Shown: one piece after another, positions 1 to 7,454 of the stretch
Layout: every line of letters begins with the position of its first letter
Position numbering within the stretch: position 1 is the stretch's first letter
Origin: JBAXEO01 sp963789515
Lineage (GTDB): Bacteria; Actinomycetota; Coriobacteriia; Anaerosomatales; JAAXUF01
Direction of reading: 5' to 3'
NCBI GenBank assembly: GCA_963789515.1
Contig: CAWBKW010000006.1
Coordinates: 1-64,000 of the forward strand
Length of the DNA: 64,000 nt
Made by a program: the position numbers and the translations under genes
The notes under the pieces: model-generated
The model's input: only the letters and a program-made list of their open reading frames with translations
Told to the model about the DNA's origin: nothing
The model's database searches: none

Positions 1-919
1 ATTGGCGATGGCGTCGAGACGCTGGCGGAATCCTGACGTCTCGCCGATGAGTGCACGGAGTTCGGGGGCCACGGGGATGACGCACTCGTCGACATCGATG
101 ACCTCGACGCCGCGCTGCAGGTCGACGATGGCTGTATCGAGTTCGGCCAGTTCGCCACGGAGGGTAGATCCTGTTCAATCGCGATTGCCCAGACTCTGGG
201 CATCGCGGTCGAGCGCGCGTGAATCGCTCGAGCTCATCACGGCGCGCCTTGAGCGGGGCAAGACGCTCGGACAGCTCCCGCAGGCGCGACTGCTCGCCGG
301 CGTAGCTCCGGGCCTCGTTCTCGAGTTCCCGGATCTCCTGCTTCACCGAGCGAATCTCGGAGACGAGGGTGTTGACCACGGGCTTCTGCCGTCCGGACGC
401 GTACAGCGCCATGGCGCGGGCTTCGAGTGCGGCGCGTACGTCCATCGGGTTGACCGCCAGTCCGGCCCCGGCGGCGTAGAGCTGCGCCACGATGTCATCG
501 TTGGCGCTGCCGCTGCGTGCTATCGGCAGGTCGTCGAGTCCGAACGCGAAGATCGCCTGGAAGGACTGCTCGCTCACGCCCCCGACCAGCTCGCCGAGGA
601 GCGCGGGACGTTCGGCACCCGAGAGTGCGCTGATGGCCACCGCGCCGCGACTCTTGCCTTCGACACGCTCGATCGCCCACTCGCCGTCAGTGTCGGCGAA
701 CACCAGTCGCCCGGCCCGATCCCCCGAGCGCGGCCGATACGATCTCTCCTTGCTGCGCCCGTCAGGGAACCCGTACAACACGTGGCGCGCCAACGCCGTG
801 AAGGTGCTCTTGCCCGACTCGTTGGGGCCCAGGACGATGCTGAGGCCGTCACCGAATCCGGACAGACACGCATCCTCCAGCGCGCCGAAGCGCAGGGCGT
901 CGATCCTTGTGAGCTTCAC
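1..919 (-). CDS. AAA ATPase, SbcC/YhaN-like, partial and frameshifted
   Basis: Large-subunit ATPase of an SbcCD-like (YhaN/YhaO-like) DNA-processing pair. The GTG start at 919 overlaps the stop of the nuclease gene as GTGA. The first ~235 residues read cleanly: a Walker A motif GPNESGKST at residues 31-39 and a following N-terminal ATPase lobe, then the start of a Glu/Arg-rich coiled coil. Around 165-220 the reading frame breaks. The frame before the break ends near 'ELERFTRA' and coding resumes in another frame at 'ELAELDTAIVDLQ', with a TGA in one of the linking frames, so at least one or two indels are present. The gene runs off the window edge; the second coiled-coil arm, signature motif and Walker B are not visible. 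I infer a DNA end-processing or recombination role from family and partner. Confidence 0.8.
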   Translation of the reverse strand, partial: MKLTRIDALRFGALEDACLSGFGDGLSIVLGPNESGKSTFTALARHVLYGFPDGRSKERSYRPRSGDRAGRLVFADTDGEWAIERVEGKSRGAVAISALSGAERPALLGELVGGVSEQSFQAIFAFGLDDLPIARSGSANDDIVAQLYAAGAGLAVNPMDVRAALEARAMALYASGRQKPVVNTLVSEIRSVKQEIRELENEARSYAGEQSRLRELSERLAPLKARRDELERFTRARPRCPESGQSRLNRIYPPWRTGRTRYSHRRPAARRRGHRCRRVRHPRGPRTPCTHRRDVRIPPASRRHRQ

Positions 920-2175
920 GAGCGCTCACCGCCCTCTGCCAGCAACAGATCGAGCGCGGCATCGCGGGCCAGCCTGAGCACCTCATCTGAGTCGATCCCC
1001 GGTCGGTAGCCGGGCAGTGACGTCTCGATGGGAGCCGTCAACTCGTCGAGGAGTGCCTGCAGCCCGGCCGAGTCCGCAGCAAGCTCGTCAGCGATGCTGA
1101 CCAGCTCTGCCGAGAACTCCGCGCCCGCCCGGACGGCATCGAGATCGAGCGTCGCCGAGGTGGTGTCGGCAACGCGGTCGAGCCACAGCCAGGGGCTGCC
1201 CGCCGACTGCTCACGCCTCAGGTTGTCGGAGAGCTCGGCCAGCAACCCCGGGCGAGCGAGCTCGCCGTGAGCGGCGGTGCGCCCGACGAGGGTGACGCGC
1301 ACCACACACGGCCGGTTCTGGTCTGCTCGGACGGTGTCGCATGCCCGGCCGAGAACCTCGCTGACCTCCTCGATGCCAGAGGCCCCCGACACATCGCAGT
1401 CGATCTGTGCCCATCCGATGGGCGCTGTCTCGACCGGCTCGACCCGTGCCACGCCCCCGGAGTCCAGCTCGACGACCATGCAGCCGTGCGGCCCGGTCTC
1501 TTTGGGGTTGAGCCCCTGCGGACTGCCTGGGTAGACGACCCAGGGATCGCGACACAGGATGTCCTGTTTGTGGATGTGGCCGAGCGCCCAGTAGTCCATC
1601 CGCGCGTTGCGCAGATCGTCAAGCGTCGCCGGCGCGTAGGGGTCGTAGCCGGCCGTGCTGCCGATGTTGGCGTGCAGAACGCCGATGGCGACCGGATCGC
1701 TCGGCTGCCGCGAGTAGCCTAACGCTAGATTCTCGAGTTCTGCGGCGCGGGCGAAACTGCGGCCGTAGATCACGGCGACCACTTCGTCATCGACTTCGAC
1801 TTCGAACCGGCCGACGTGGTCGACGGGGAACACGTGCACGCTATCCGGCAACACGAGCCCGGCTGACCAGCCGTTCGCAGGGTCGTGGTTGCCGTGCACC
1901 ACGAAGACCTCGATACCCGCCTCGGCCAGCCGACGCATCCCGGACTGGAAGTGCAGCTGGGCCGCCAGACTCGAGTCCGCGGCGTTGTACGCATCGCCGG
2001 CGATGACCAGGAACCGCGCTTCGCGCTCGAGACAGACGTCGATGATCCGGTCGAATGCCGAGAAGGTCGCCTGCGCCAGTGCGGTCCCGACGCGAGTGTC
2101 CTCGGCGCTCACGCCGCCGAACGGGGCCCCCAGATGCAGGTCTGCGGCATGGACGAACCTGACGCCATCACTCAA
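916..2175 (-). CDS. SbcD/YhaO-like metallophosphoesterase (DNA exonuclease)
   Basis: Calcineurin-like metallophosphoesterase of 419 residues, the usual size for SbcD/Mre11-type nucleases. Metal-binding motifs are visible in order: DLHLG (12-16), GD (60-61, followed by AYN rather than the common VFD), GNHD (95-98), H168 in 'VLHAN', and GHIH (199-202). The C-terminal ~180 residues form the variable capping region expected for the family. The start is TTG at 2175, supported by GAGGAG eight bases upstream and by the fit of 'VRFVHAADLHLG' to the family N-terminus. It is translationally coupled (GTGA) to the ATPase gene downstream. The pair would act on DNA ends in the cytoplasm with Mn2+/Mg2+. It could instead be the YhaO type, which is hard to separate from SbcD without an alignment. 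Confidence 0.9.
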   Translation of the reverse strand: MSDGVRFVHAADLHLGAPFGGVSAEDTRVGTALAQATFSAFDRIIDVCLEREARFLVIAGDAYNAADSSLAAQLHFQSGMRRLAEAGIEVFVVHGNHDPANGWSAGLVLPDSVHVFPVDHVGRFEVEVDDEVVAVIYGRSFARAAELENLALGYSRQPSDPVAIGVLHANIGSTAGYDPYAPATLDDLRNARMDYWALGHIHKQDILCRDPWVVYPGSPQGLNPKETGPHGCMVVELDSGGVARVEPVETAPIGWAQIDCDVSGASGIEEVSEVLGRACDTVRADQNRPCVVRVTLVGRTAAHGELARPGLLAELSDNLRREQSAGSPWLWLDRVADTTSATLDLDAVRAGAEFSAELVSIADELAADSAGLQALLDELTAPIETSLPGYRPGIDSDEVLRLARDAALDLLLAEGGERS

Positions 2176-2288
2176 CGGTGTGCTCCTCGGCTTGGCGCGG
2201 TGGACGCCTCCCCGGGCGCCCCTGCGATTCTAGACCAGTGCGCTGACACGAGGGCCGGGGAGTCCGCGCCGCCGAAGGCGCAGTCAAC

Positions 2289-3041
2289 TCACCGCCCCGC
2301 CGTACGCCACCTGGTCGCCCACATCTCAATCGCGTCGAGCGCCTCGTAGAGCACGACGCCGAGCAGGGCCATCGCGATGATGCCGGCGAACATCGCGGGG
2401 TAGTCGATCTGCCCCCAGGCATCGACGATGTAGTAGCCCAGCCCGTTGGTGCCGGCGATCGACTCGGCGAGGAACAGCACCGCGATCGCGGTTCCGGTCC
2501 CGATGCGGAGCGCCGTGAAGATGTCGGGTAACGACGCGGGGACCACCACGTGGCGATAGACGTCGAACCGCGACGCCCCCAGCGAGCGAACCGACACGAC
2601 GCTCCCGTCAGGCACCGCTTTGGCGGCGTCGCGCGCGGTCACCAGTATCTGAAAGAAGACGATCAGCGCGATGAGCGCGATCTTGGGCGTGTTCCCCAAA
2701 CCGAGCAGCACGAGCAGCACCGGCAGGAAGACGACCTTGGGGATCGGGTACAGCAGGAAGATCATCGGCGCCGCGACCGCGTCCGCCCGGGGCGAGCGCC
2801 CGAGCCACAGGCCGAGCGGCACGGCGAGCGCCGTCCCGATCACCATCGCGACCACCACGCGAGCACCGCTGATCAGCATCTGCGGCCAGATCTCGGCCCA
2901 CTGCTCGATCAGCGTCTGGATCGCGATGACCGGACCCGGCAGCGCGGGCGAGTCGATGACCGCCGACAGCGCCGCCCACGTCAGCAGCAGGACAGCCAGC
3001 GCCCCCAGGTAGCCGAGCGCCTTGCGACCCCAGCCGTTCAC
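2289..3041 (-). CDS. ABC transporter permease, SsuC/TauC type
   Basis: Integral membrane subunit of an importer, 250 residues with about six hydrophobic helices. The cytoplasmic coupling loop reads 'SLGASRFDVYRHVVVPASLP', matching the EAA-loop of the nitrate/sulfonate/taurine permease family (BPD_transp_1). The GTG start at 3041 overlaps the ATPase stop (GTGA), so the permease is the third gene of a substrate-binding protein, ATPase, permease operon. The substrate cannot be told from the permease; members carry alkanesulfonates, taurine, nitrate or pyrimidine precursors. A 113-bp gap separates it from the nuclease gene downstream. Confidence 0.93.
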   Translation of the reverse strand: MNGWGRKALGYLGALAVLLLTWAALSAVIDSPALPGPVIAIQTLIEQWAEIWPQMLISGARVVVAMVIGTALAVPLGLWLGRSPRADAVAAPMIFLLYPIPKVVFLPVLLVLLGLGNTPKIALIALIVFFQILVTARDAAKAVPDGSVVSVRSLGASRFDVYRHVVVPASLPDIFTALRIGTGTAIAVLFLAESIAGTNGLGYYIVDAWGQIDYPAMFAGIIAMALLGVVLYEALDAIEMWATRWRTAGR

Positions 3042-3820
3042 GATGCCACCACGTCCGCCGCGGCCACGACGCCCTCATCGGCGAGGATCCGCCGCAGCCG
3101 CTTGACCGTCTCGAAGTACTCCTCGGTGACGCGGTAGCCCTCCGAGCCCATGCCCGGGTTCTCGACGACCGCCGAGACCCGCCCCGGGCGCGGGGTCATG
3201 ACCACGACGCGACGGCCCAGGAACACCGCCTCCTCGATCGAGTGCGTGACGAGCACCTGCGTGTGCCCGCGCCGTTTCCACAGGCCGAGCAGCACGTCCT
3301 GCAACTCCTCGCGCTTGAGCGCGTCGAGCGCCGAGAGCGGCTCGTCCATGAGGACCAGGTCGGCGTCGAGCGCGACCGCCCGGGCGAGCGCGAGGCGTTG
3401 GCGCATACCTCCCGACAGTTCCGCGGGGTAGGAGCGGGCGAAGTCCGCAAGCCCGACACCCTCGAGCGCAGCCGCTGTCCGCTCACGGAGCTCGCCGGCC
3501 GCGACGCCGCGGATCTTCAGGCCGAGCGCGGCGTTGGCCTCGACCGTCTTCCAGGGCAACAGCCCGAAGTCCTGCAGGATCAGAGCGGTTCCTCTGCGCG
3601 GCCCGTCGACGGATGATCCGCCGACTCGCACGCCTCCGGCGGTCGGCCCGAGCAGCCCGGCGGCCAGCAGCAGCAGCGTGGACTTGCCGCAGCCGCTCGG
3701 GCCGATGATCGCGACGGGCTCCCCGTCTTCCACCGAGAGCTCGAGCGCGTCGAGGGCCCGGACCGTGCGGTCCGAGCCCTCGTAGATCATCGACGTGCTG
3801 TCGAACTCCAGTGCCGCCAT
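3038..3820 (-). CDS. ABC transporter ATP-binding protein, SsuB/TauB type
   Basis: Nucleotide-binding subunit of the importer, 260 residues from the ATG at 3820. An earlier in-frame start at 3877 would overlap the lipoprotein gene by 44 bases and adds a low-complexity leader, so I prefer 3820, although no strong ribosome-binding site precedes it. All motifs are intact: Walker A GPSGCGKST (40-48), Q-loop 'LQDFGLLPW' with Q83, signature LSGGMRQR (135-142), Walker B 'LVLMDEP' with D159-E160, D-loop SALD, and switch His193 in 'VTHS'. It should energise uptake through the adjacent permease. The 3' end overlaps the permease start by four bases. Confidence 0.95.
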   Translation of the reverse strand: MAALEFDSTSMIYEGSDRTVRALDALELSVEDGEPVAIIGPSGCGKSTLLLLAAGLLGPTAGGVRVGGSSVDGPRRGTALILQDFGLLPWKTVEANAALGLKIRGVAAGELRERTAAALEGVGLADFARSYPAELSGGMRQRLALARAVALDADLVLMDEPLSALDALKREELQDVLLGLWKRRGHTQVLVTHSIEEAVFLGRRVVVMTPRPGRVSAVVENPGMGSEGYRVTEEYFETVKRLRRILADEGVVAAADVVAS

Positions 3821-3833
3821 CGGGTTGCTGGGA

Positions 3834-4847
3834 CTACTTCGAGGCCGAGCCGGGGACGAGGCTGTCGTAGGTGACATCGCCCTTGAGGTAGCCCTTGTCC
3901 TTCATCCAGGCGAGAACCGCCTCGACCTGGGCCTTGGTCGGCACCTGCGCCGTGGGGTAGGTGTTGACCTTGTAGGTGGTCGCGAGCGACTCGGGCAGGC
4001 GCGCCTTCTCGACCAGCAGCGGGAGCACGGCCTGCGGGTCCTTGTTGATGTCGTTGACGGCGATGTCCCAGGCCTTGAGGACACCGGCCTCCGCAGCGGC
4101 GCCGCCGGGCTCAGCAAGGTACTTGTCGGAGAAGACCAGCACGGTCTGCGACAGGTTCGCCGTCGCCGAGGTGTCCGACGCGACCAGGGGTGCGCCGCCC
4201 TGCTCGGCAAGCGTCAGGAACGGCTCGGGAAGCGCGGCGGCCTTGAGCTTGCCGGCCATCAGCAGTTCGAAGCGCACGGGAACCTTCTTGACCTCCTCGA
4301 CCTTGACGCTGGAGGTCGCGACGCCCGCCTCGGCCATGAGGCCGTCGAGCACGTACTCCTGGATGGTCGCCGAGGACGTGCCCACCGGCACGTCGGCCAG
4401 CGAGCTGAGGGTCTCGATGCCCGACTTCGGGGCCGCCACGACGCCGAAGCGCCCCTGGCTCTGGTCGGCACCGAGCATGATCGTCGCGATCGTGGTCGGC
4501 TTGCCGCCGGCCTCGAGGTTGGCTGCAGCGATGATATCGCCCATGTACGCGTCGATGGCTCCCGCTGCGAAGGCCGCGTCGCGCTCCTGCGCGGACTGGA
4601 ACGACACGATCTGCACGTCGGTGAGCCCCTGCGTCGCGAAGTAGCCGCGCTGCTCGGCGACCCAGAGCGGCAGCGAATCCTCGGTGGGCAGCGTACCGAT
4701 CTTGAGGGCTGCCGGCTTCTCGTCGGTCTGGCTCTCGCCGGTCTGGCCGGCCGGCTTGCTCGCGGACGCGCAGCCCGCCGCGAGCAGGACCACCGTCACG
4801 AGTGACAGTGCGAGGAGGAGCGCGATGACGCGGGACGAGCGGGTCAT
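3834..4847 (-). CDS. ABC transporter substrate-binding lipoprotein (NMT1/SsuA-like)
   Basis: Extracytoplasmic binding protein of 337 residues. A basic start and hydrophobic core are followed by the lipobox LAAGC, placing the lipid-modified cysteine at residue 26. Next come a Ser/Lys/Glu-rich linker and a periplasmic-binding fold opening with 'LKIGTLPTEDSLPLWVAEQRG', the usual opening of the NMT1/SsuA/ThiY family; 'LEAGGKP' fits the hinge region. It delivers ligand to the permease and ATPase encoded directly downstream (13-bp gap to the ATPase). AGGA lies in the 26-bp gap before its ATG. The ligand is not predictable: aliphatic sulfonates, nitrate/bicarbonate or thiamine-precursor families are all possible. 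Confidence 0.92.
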   Translation of the reverse strand: MTRSSRVIALLLALSLVTVVLLAAGCASASKPAGQTGESQTDEKPAALKIGTLPTEDSLPLWVAEQRGYFATQGLTDVQIVSFQSAQERDAAFAAGAIDAYMGDIIAAANLEAGGKPTTIATIMLGADQSQGRFGVVAAPKSGIETLSSLADVPVGTSSATIQEYVLDGLMAEAGVATSSVKVEEVKKVPVRFELLMAGKLKAAALPEPFLTLAEQGGAPLVASDTSATANLSQTVLVFSDKYLAEPGGAAAEAGVLKAWDIAVNDINKDPQAVLPLLVEKARLPESLATTYKVNTYPTAQVPTKAQVEAVLAWMKDKGYLKGDVTYDSLVPGSASK

Positions 4848-4873
4848 AGTGCGATTCCTTTCGTGGAGGGAAG

Positions 4874-5476
4874 CTACTGGGCGCAGACGGGCCGGCGGAG
4901 TCGGATCTCATCGCGGACGGGGATTCCCGAGAACCCCGGGGTCGCGCCGCCGAACCGGTCGGCGACCTCGCCCACTGCGACCTCGTAGATCGCGAAGCCC
5001 TGCCGTTGGTAGAAGTAGACCTGAGGGATGTCGTCGTTGGTCACCGCGGCGCGCAGAAAACTCAGGCCGCGCTTCTCAGCGAACGCATACGCGGCCTTCA
5101 GGAGCGCGCCCCCGACGCCCTTGCCCTGGAAGTCCGGATAGACGCTGAGCAGCACGACGCTCGCCTCGCCCTGGTCGATCGCGAGTGAGAGAAGTCCCGC
5201 CAGTGCGCCATCGGACACGGCCAGGAGGTTGACGCCCGAGAGGACGTCGAAGGTGCGTCCGAAGACGTCGACGTCGGTCTCGCCCAAGGCGCGCTCGCAG
5301 AGCAGCTCGATCGCTGCGCGGTCCTTGTCGGCGGCCTTGCGCACCTCGAAGTCGACCGGCGCGGGCTGCATGTGCGCGGCGCAGGTGACGGTCATACGGG
5401 CCTCGCCGAGCGGCAGGTCCTTGCCGCAGGTGGGGCAGCGGTACTGCGGGAATGGCAACTCGAACGCGTCATCCAT
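4874..5476 (-). CDS. GNAT acetyltransferase with N-terminal zinc-ribbon-like motif
   Basis: Protein of 200 residues. The first ~35 residues hold CPTC at 14-17, a later Cys and an AAH sequence, resembling a small zinc-binding ribbon. Residues ~45-180 form a GNAT fold, with acetyl-CoA motif A 'YPDFQGKGVGGALL' and motif B 'VYFYQRQGF'. The acceptor substrate is unknown. It lies only 26 bp upstream of the ABC importer operon on the same strand, so it may be the first gene of that operon; 'cytoplasmic acetyltransferase of unknown target' is as far as the sequence goes. ATG at 5476 with GAGGAG ten bases upstream. Confidence 0.85.
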   Translation of the reverse strand: MDDAFELPFPQYRCPTCGKDLPLGEARMTVTCAAHMQPAPVDFEVRKAADKDRAAIELLCERALGETDVDVFGRTFDVLSGVNLLAVSDGALAGLLSLAIDQGEASVVLLSVYPDFQGKGVGGALLKAAYAFAEKRGLSFLRAAVTNDDIPQVYFYQRQGFAIYEVAVGEVADRFGGATPGFSGIPVRDEIRLRRPVCAQ

Positions 5477-5621
5477 GCTGGGCGAGCTCCTCGTCAGTGG
5501 TGGCCGGTCTCAGGCCGCACCCCTTTATACCGCGATGAGACGGCGGGCGCGAGAAGCCGACCCGCGGACGGCGTCGAAGAGCAGCGCGGCCGGTCGAGCT
5601 CATCAGCGGTATCATCGCCGT

Positions 5622-6527
5622 ATGGACAGACCGCCGCTTCTCACGGACGACGCCTCAGCACTCGAAGCACTGTCACGCGTCGAGGTGCTCTACACGGACC
5701 TCGATGGCACGTTGCTGGCCCGTGGCGGTTCGGTGGTGGCCGACGGTGCCGGCGCTCCCTCCTCCGCAACGGTCGAGGCGATCGTCGCGCTCAATCGCGC
5801 GGGGTTGACGGTGGTGCCGGTCTCCGGCCGTACTCGATTGCAGCTTACCGAGGTCGTGAGGCTCCTAGGCTGGACCGACTTCATCGGCGAGGTCGGTTCG
5901 GTCCTCGTGCGAGGCTCGGGGCCCGGCCGGCGCGTGATCTACAACACCGGCGAGTGGCCGGCGCACCTTCTCTCGCCGAACGTGACCCCGTATGAACTCA
6001 TCCGTGACGCGGGTGCGCTCCAAGCGCTGCAGGCGGCGTTTCCGGGGCGGCTCGAGTACCACACCCCCTGGCACCGCGACCGCGAGGCGTCTCACCTGCT
6101 GCGCGGCTGCCTCGAGGTGGCGGAGGCTCAGGACGTGCTCGACTCGCTCGCACTGCCGGTCTCGCTGCTCGACAACGGGCGCGTGCACCCTCCGATTCAT
6201 GGGCTCGGGTGCATGGAACTCGTCCACGCGTACCACCTGGTCCCGCGTGGGGTCAGCAAGACGCAGGCGATCGCGATCGACCTGGCAGAGCGGGGCCTCT
6301 CGGCGAGCCAGGCAGCGGCCATCGGCGACTCCGTTACCGATCTTGCGATGGGCGGCGCCGTCGGACTCATGGCGCTTGTCGACAACGCTTTCGAGAGCGT
6401 GAGTGTGAGAGAGGCGCTTGCCGACCAGAACCCCGGGCGCGTCGTGCGGCTGGCGGGGTGTCGGGGGGACGGATGGTCGCAGTTCGCCAGGGTGTGGCTC
6501 ACGGCTCGAGGCGAGCTCTCGGACTGA
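5622..6527 (+). CDS. HAD-superfamily hydrolase (phosphatase)
   Basis: Haloacid-dehalogenase-type phosphatase of 301 residues from the ATG at 5622. Motif I is DLDGTLL (nucleophile D26, acid D28), motif II is the Ser in 'VPVSGRT', and motif IV is GDSVTDLAMG. A cap domain lies between motifs II and IV, as in the Cof/mannosyl-3-phosphoglycerate phosphatase branch (IIB). It should hydrolyse a small phosphorylated metabolite, probably a sugar phosphate, in the cytosol. It is transcribed divergently from the GNAT gene, with ~145 bp between them. The substrate is not determined. Confidence 0.85.
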   Translation: MDRPPLLTDDASALEALSRVEVLYTDLDGTLLARGGSVVADGAGAPSSATVEAIVALNRAGLTVVPVSGRTRLQLTEVVRLLGWTDFIGEVGSVLVRGSGPGRRVIYNTGEWPAHLLSPNVTPYELIRDAGALQALQAAFPGRLEYHTPWHRDREASHLLRGCLEVAEAQDVLDSLALPVSLLDNGRVHPPIHGLGCMELVHAYHLVPRGVSKTQAIAIDLAERGLSASQAAAIGDSVTDLAMGGAVGLMALVDNAFESVSVREALADQNPGRVVRLAGCRGDGWSQFARVWLTARGELSD

Positions 6528-6543
6528 AGCGCGTGTAGGCTCG

Positions 6544-6735
6544 CTACTGCGCCGAGCCGACCGAGGCCACTCCCACGCCGAGCAGCGCTGCGGTGTCGGC
6601 GGATTCGGAAAGCCAGGCGCAGGTAGCGCGCGTCACCAGCGCCGGTACGTCCAGACCGAGCCGGGCGGCCTCGTCCTCGACGGCGATCCAACGCGCGGTG
6701 TCGAAGACGATCTCGATACGGTGGGTCTCGCTCAT
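6544..6735 (-). CDS. Small hypothetical protein, possible ribbon-helix-helix type
   Basis: Reading frame of 63 residues starting at the ATG at 6735, preceded by a clear GGGGAGG ribosome-binding site nine bases upstream. The N-terminus 'THRIEIVFDTARW' is a short amphipathic strand, followed by a helix-turn-helix-like Ala/Glu-rich stretch. This is the size and layout of small ribbon-helix-helix or antitoxin-like proteins, but no diagnostic residue supports that. It is convergent with the HAD gene (17-bp gap) and has no toxin partner beside it. Function unknown. Confidence 0.55.
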   Translation of the reverse strand: MSETHRIEIVFDTARWIAVEDEAARLGLDVPALVTRATCAWLSESADTAALLGVGVASVGSAQ

Positions 6736-6776
6736 GACCGGTGTACCTCCCCGTCGGAACGCTGCAGTGCAGTAGT

Positions 6777-6803
6777 GTGTGGTGCTTTCTTCAGAAACCA
6801 CAC
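6777..6803. other. Inverted repeat GTGTGGT...ACCACAC
   Basis: A 7-bp perfect inverted repeat (6777-6783 / 6797-6803) around a 13-nt pyrimidine-rich spacer, just upstream of the small minus-strand gene starting at 6735. It could be an operator for that gene or an RNA hairpin in its leader; nothing else distinguishes these. Confidence 0.3.
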
Positions 6804-6849
6804 CTCTCCTGCATATTCGCGGCACGCGGAGGCGCCGCACGGGTTCGAA

Positions 6850-6867
6850 GCGCCCCGAAAGGGGCGC
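6850..6867. terminator. GC hairpin with GAAA loop, terminator-like
   Basis: Perfect 7-bp stem GCGCCCC/GGGGCGC closed by a GAAA tetraloop, between the small minus-strand gene and the M-box promoter. No run of T follows on either strand, so it is at best a Rho-assisted or insulating terminator ahead of the Mg operon. Confidence 0.4.
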
Positions 6868-6879
6868 CATCACGGTCGT

Positions 6880-6908
6880 TTGCCTCGGTCTAGCCGCAGG
6901 AATACAAT
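6880..6908 (+). promoter_or_regulatory. Sigma-70-type promoter of the Mg-transport operon
   Basis: TTGCCT at 6880-6885 and TACAAT at 6903-6908, separated by 17 bp. Transcription would begin near 6915, about 35 nt before the M-box aptamer, as expected for a riboswitch-controlled operon. Confidence 0.65.
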
Positions 6909-6949
6909 GGGAGCGCTGGGACGGCTCGCCGCCCGGCATTTGACAGCTC

Positions 6950-7085
6950 GAGGAAGTACGCTCCGTCCGTTACGGTGCGGCTCCTGTTCGAACACAGGCC
7001 ACTGCCCGGAAATGTCGAGAGACGCCAATGGGTAGAACAGCCCTCGCCGGCTTAAGGCGAAGGCTAAGGTGGCTGGGATCTGAGA
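6950..7085 (+). promoter_or_regulatory. M-box (ykoK) magnesium riboswitch
   Basis: The strand upstream of mgtE carries the conserved M-box cores in order. A GTTA..GGTG.GGCTCCT segment (~6969-6985) comes first, then CTGCCC (~7012), then the block AAATGTCGAGAGACGCCAATGG (about 7020-7030 for its 3' part), then ..GGGT.GAACAG, and finally CGGCTTAAGGCG (~7048-7060). Known M-box RNAs fold compactly around Mg2+ and shut off Mg-transporter genes when Mg2+ is plentiful. The downstream genes are mgtE and an NRAMP-related Mg transporter, as expected. The boundaries are approximate; the core match is strong. Confidence 0.88.
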
Positions 7086-7231
7086 GGCGGGTACACCCGC
7101 TGCGTCGGCGACACCACGCGCCGCGCGCCCTACGTCGGACAGTGCCAAATCCACGACCAGGGATGAGAGCAGCGAAACCTGCCGACAAGCGCGATCTGCG
7201 CCTCGGCCCGCGTGTTTGCGCACGCACCGCT

Positions 7232-7266
7232 GCCCCTGGTCCCTCGCGGACGCAGGGGCTTCTTCG
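7232..7266 (+). terminator. Leader terminator-like hairpin between M-box and mgtE
   Basis: GCCCCTG (7232-7238) pairs with CAGGGGC (7253-7259), and an inner GTCC/GGAC extends it to about 11 bp; TTCTTCG follows. It is the best candidate for the riboswitch expression platform, though it sits ~150 nt past the aptamer. The rest of 7086-7454 is a long untranslated leader with other hairpins (7087-7100; 7326-7332 with 7361-7367) and no convincing gene. Confidence 0.45.
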
Positions 7267-7454
7267 TGGCCGTCGGTCCTGCAACCGGAAGACAAGGGTC
7301 TTCGTGAAACCACACAGTCCGTAGACCCTCGACGTGCGCCTCCCGAACCTCGGTGGCCCTTCGAGGGAGCACCGCCAGACGTACCCGGCGAACGCGGTTC
7401 TCGGCATGGCTGACAAGCAGCCGTCCGACGCGCTCGTGAGGGAGGGAGAGCGCC

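Noticed and set aside
2..1009. Plus-strand frame across the SbcC-like gene
   Set aside because: Shadow of the ATPase and nuclease genes; no family features. It appears long partly because the true gene is frameshifted.
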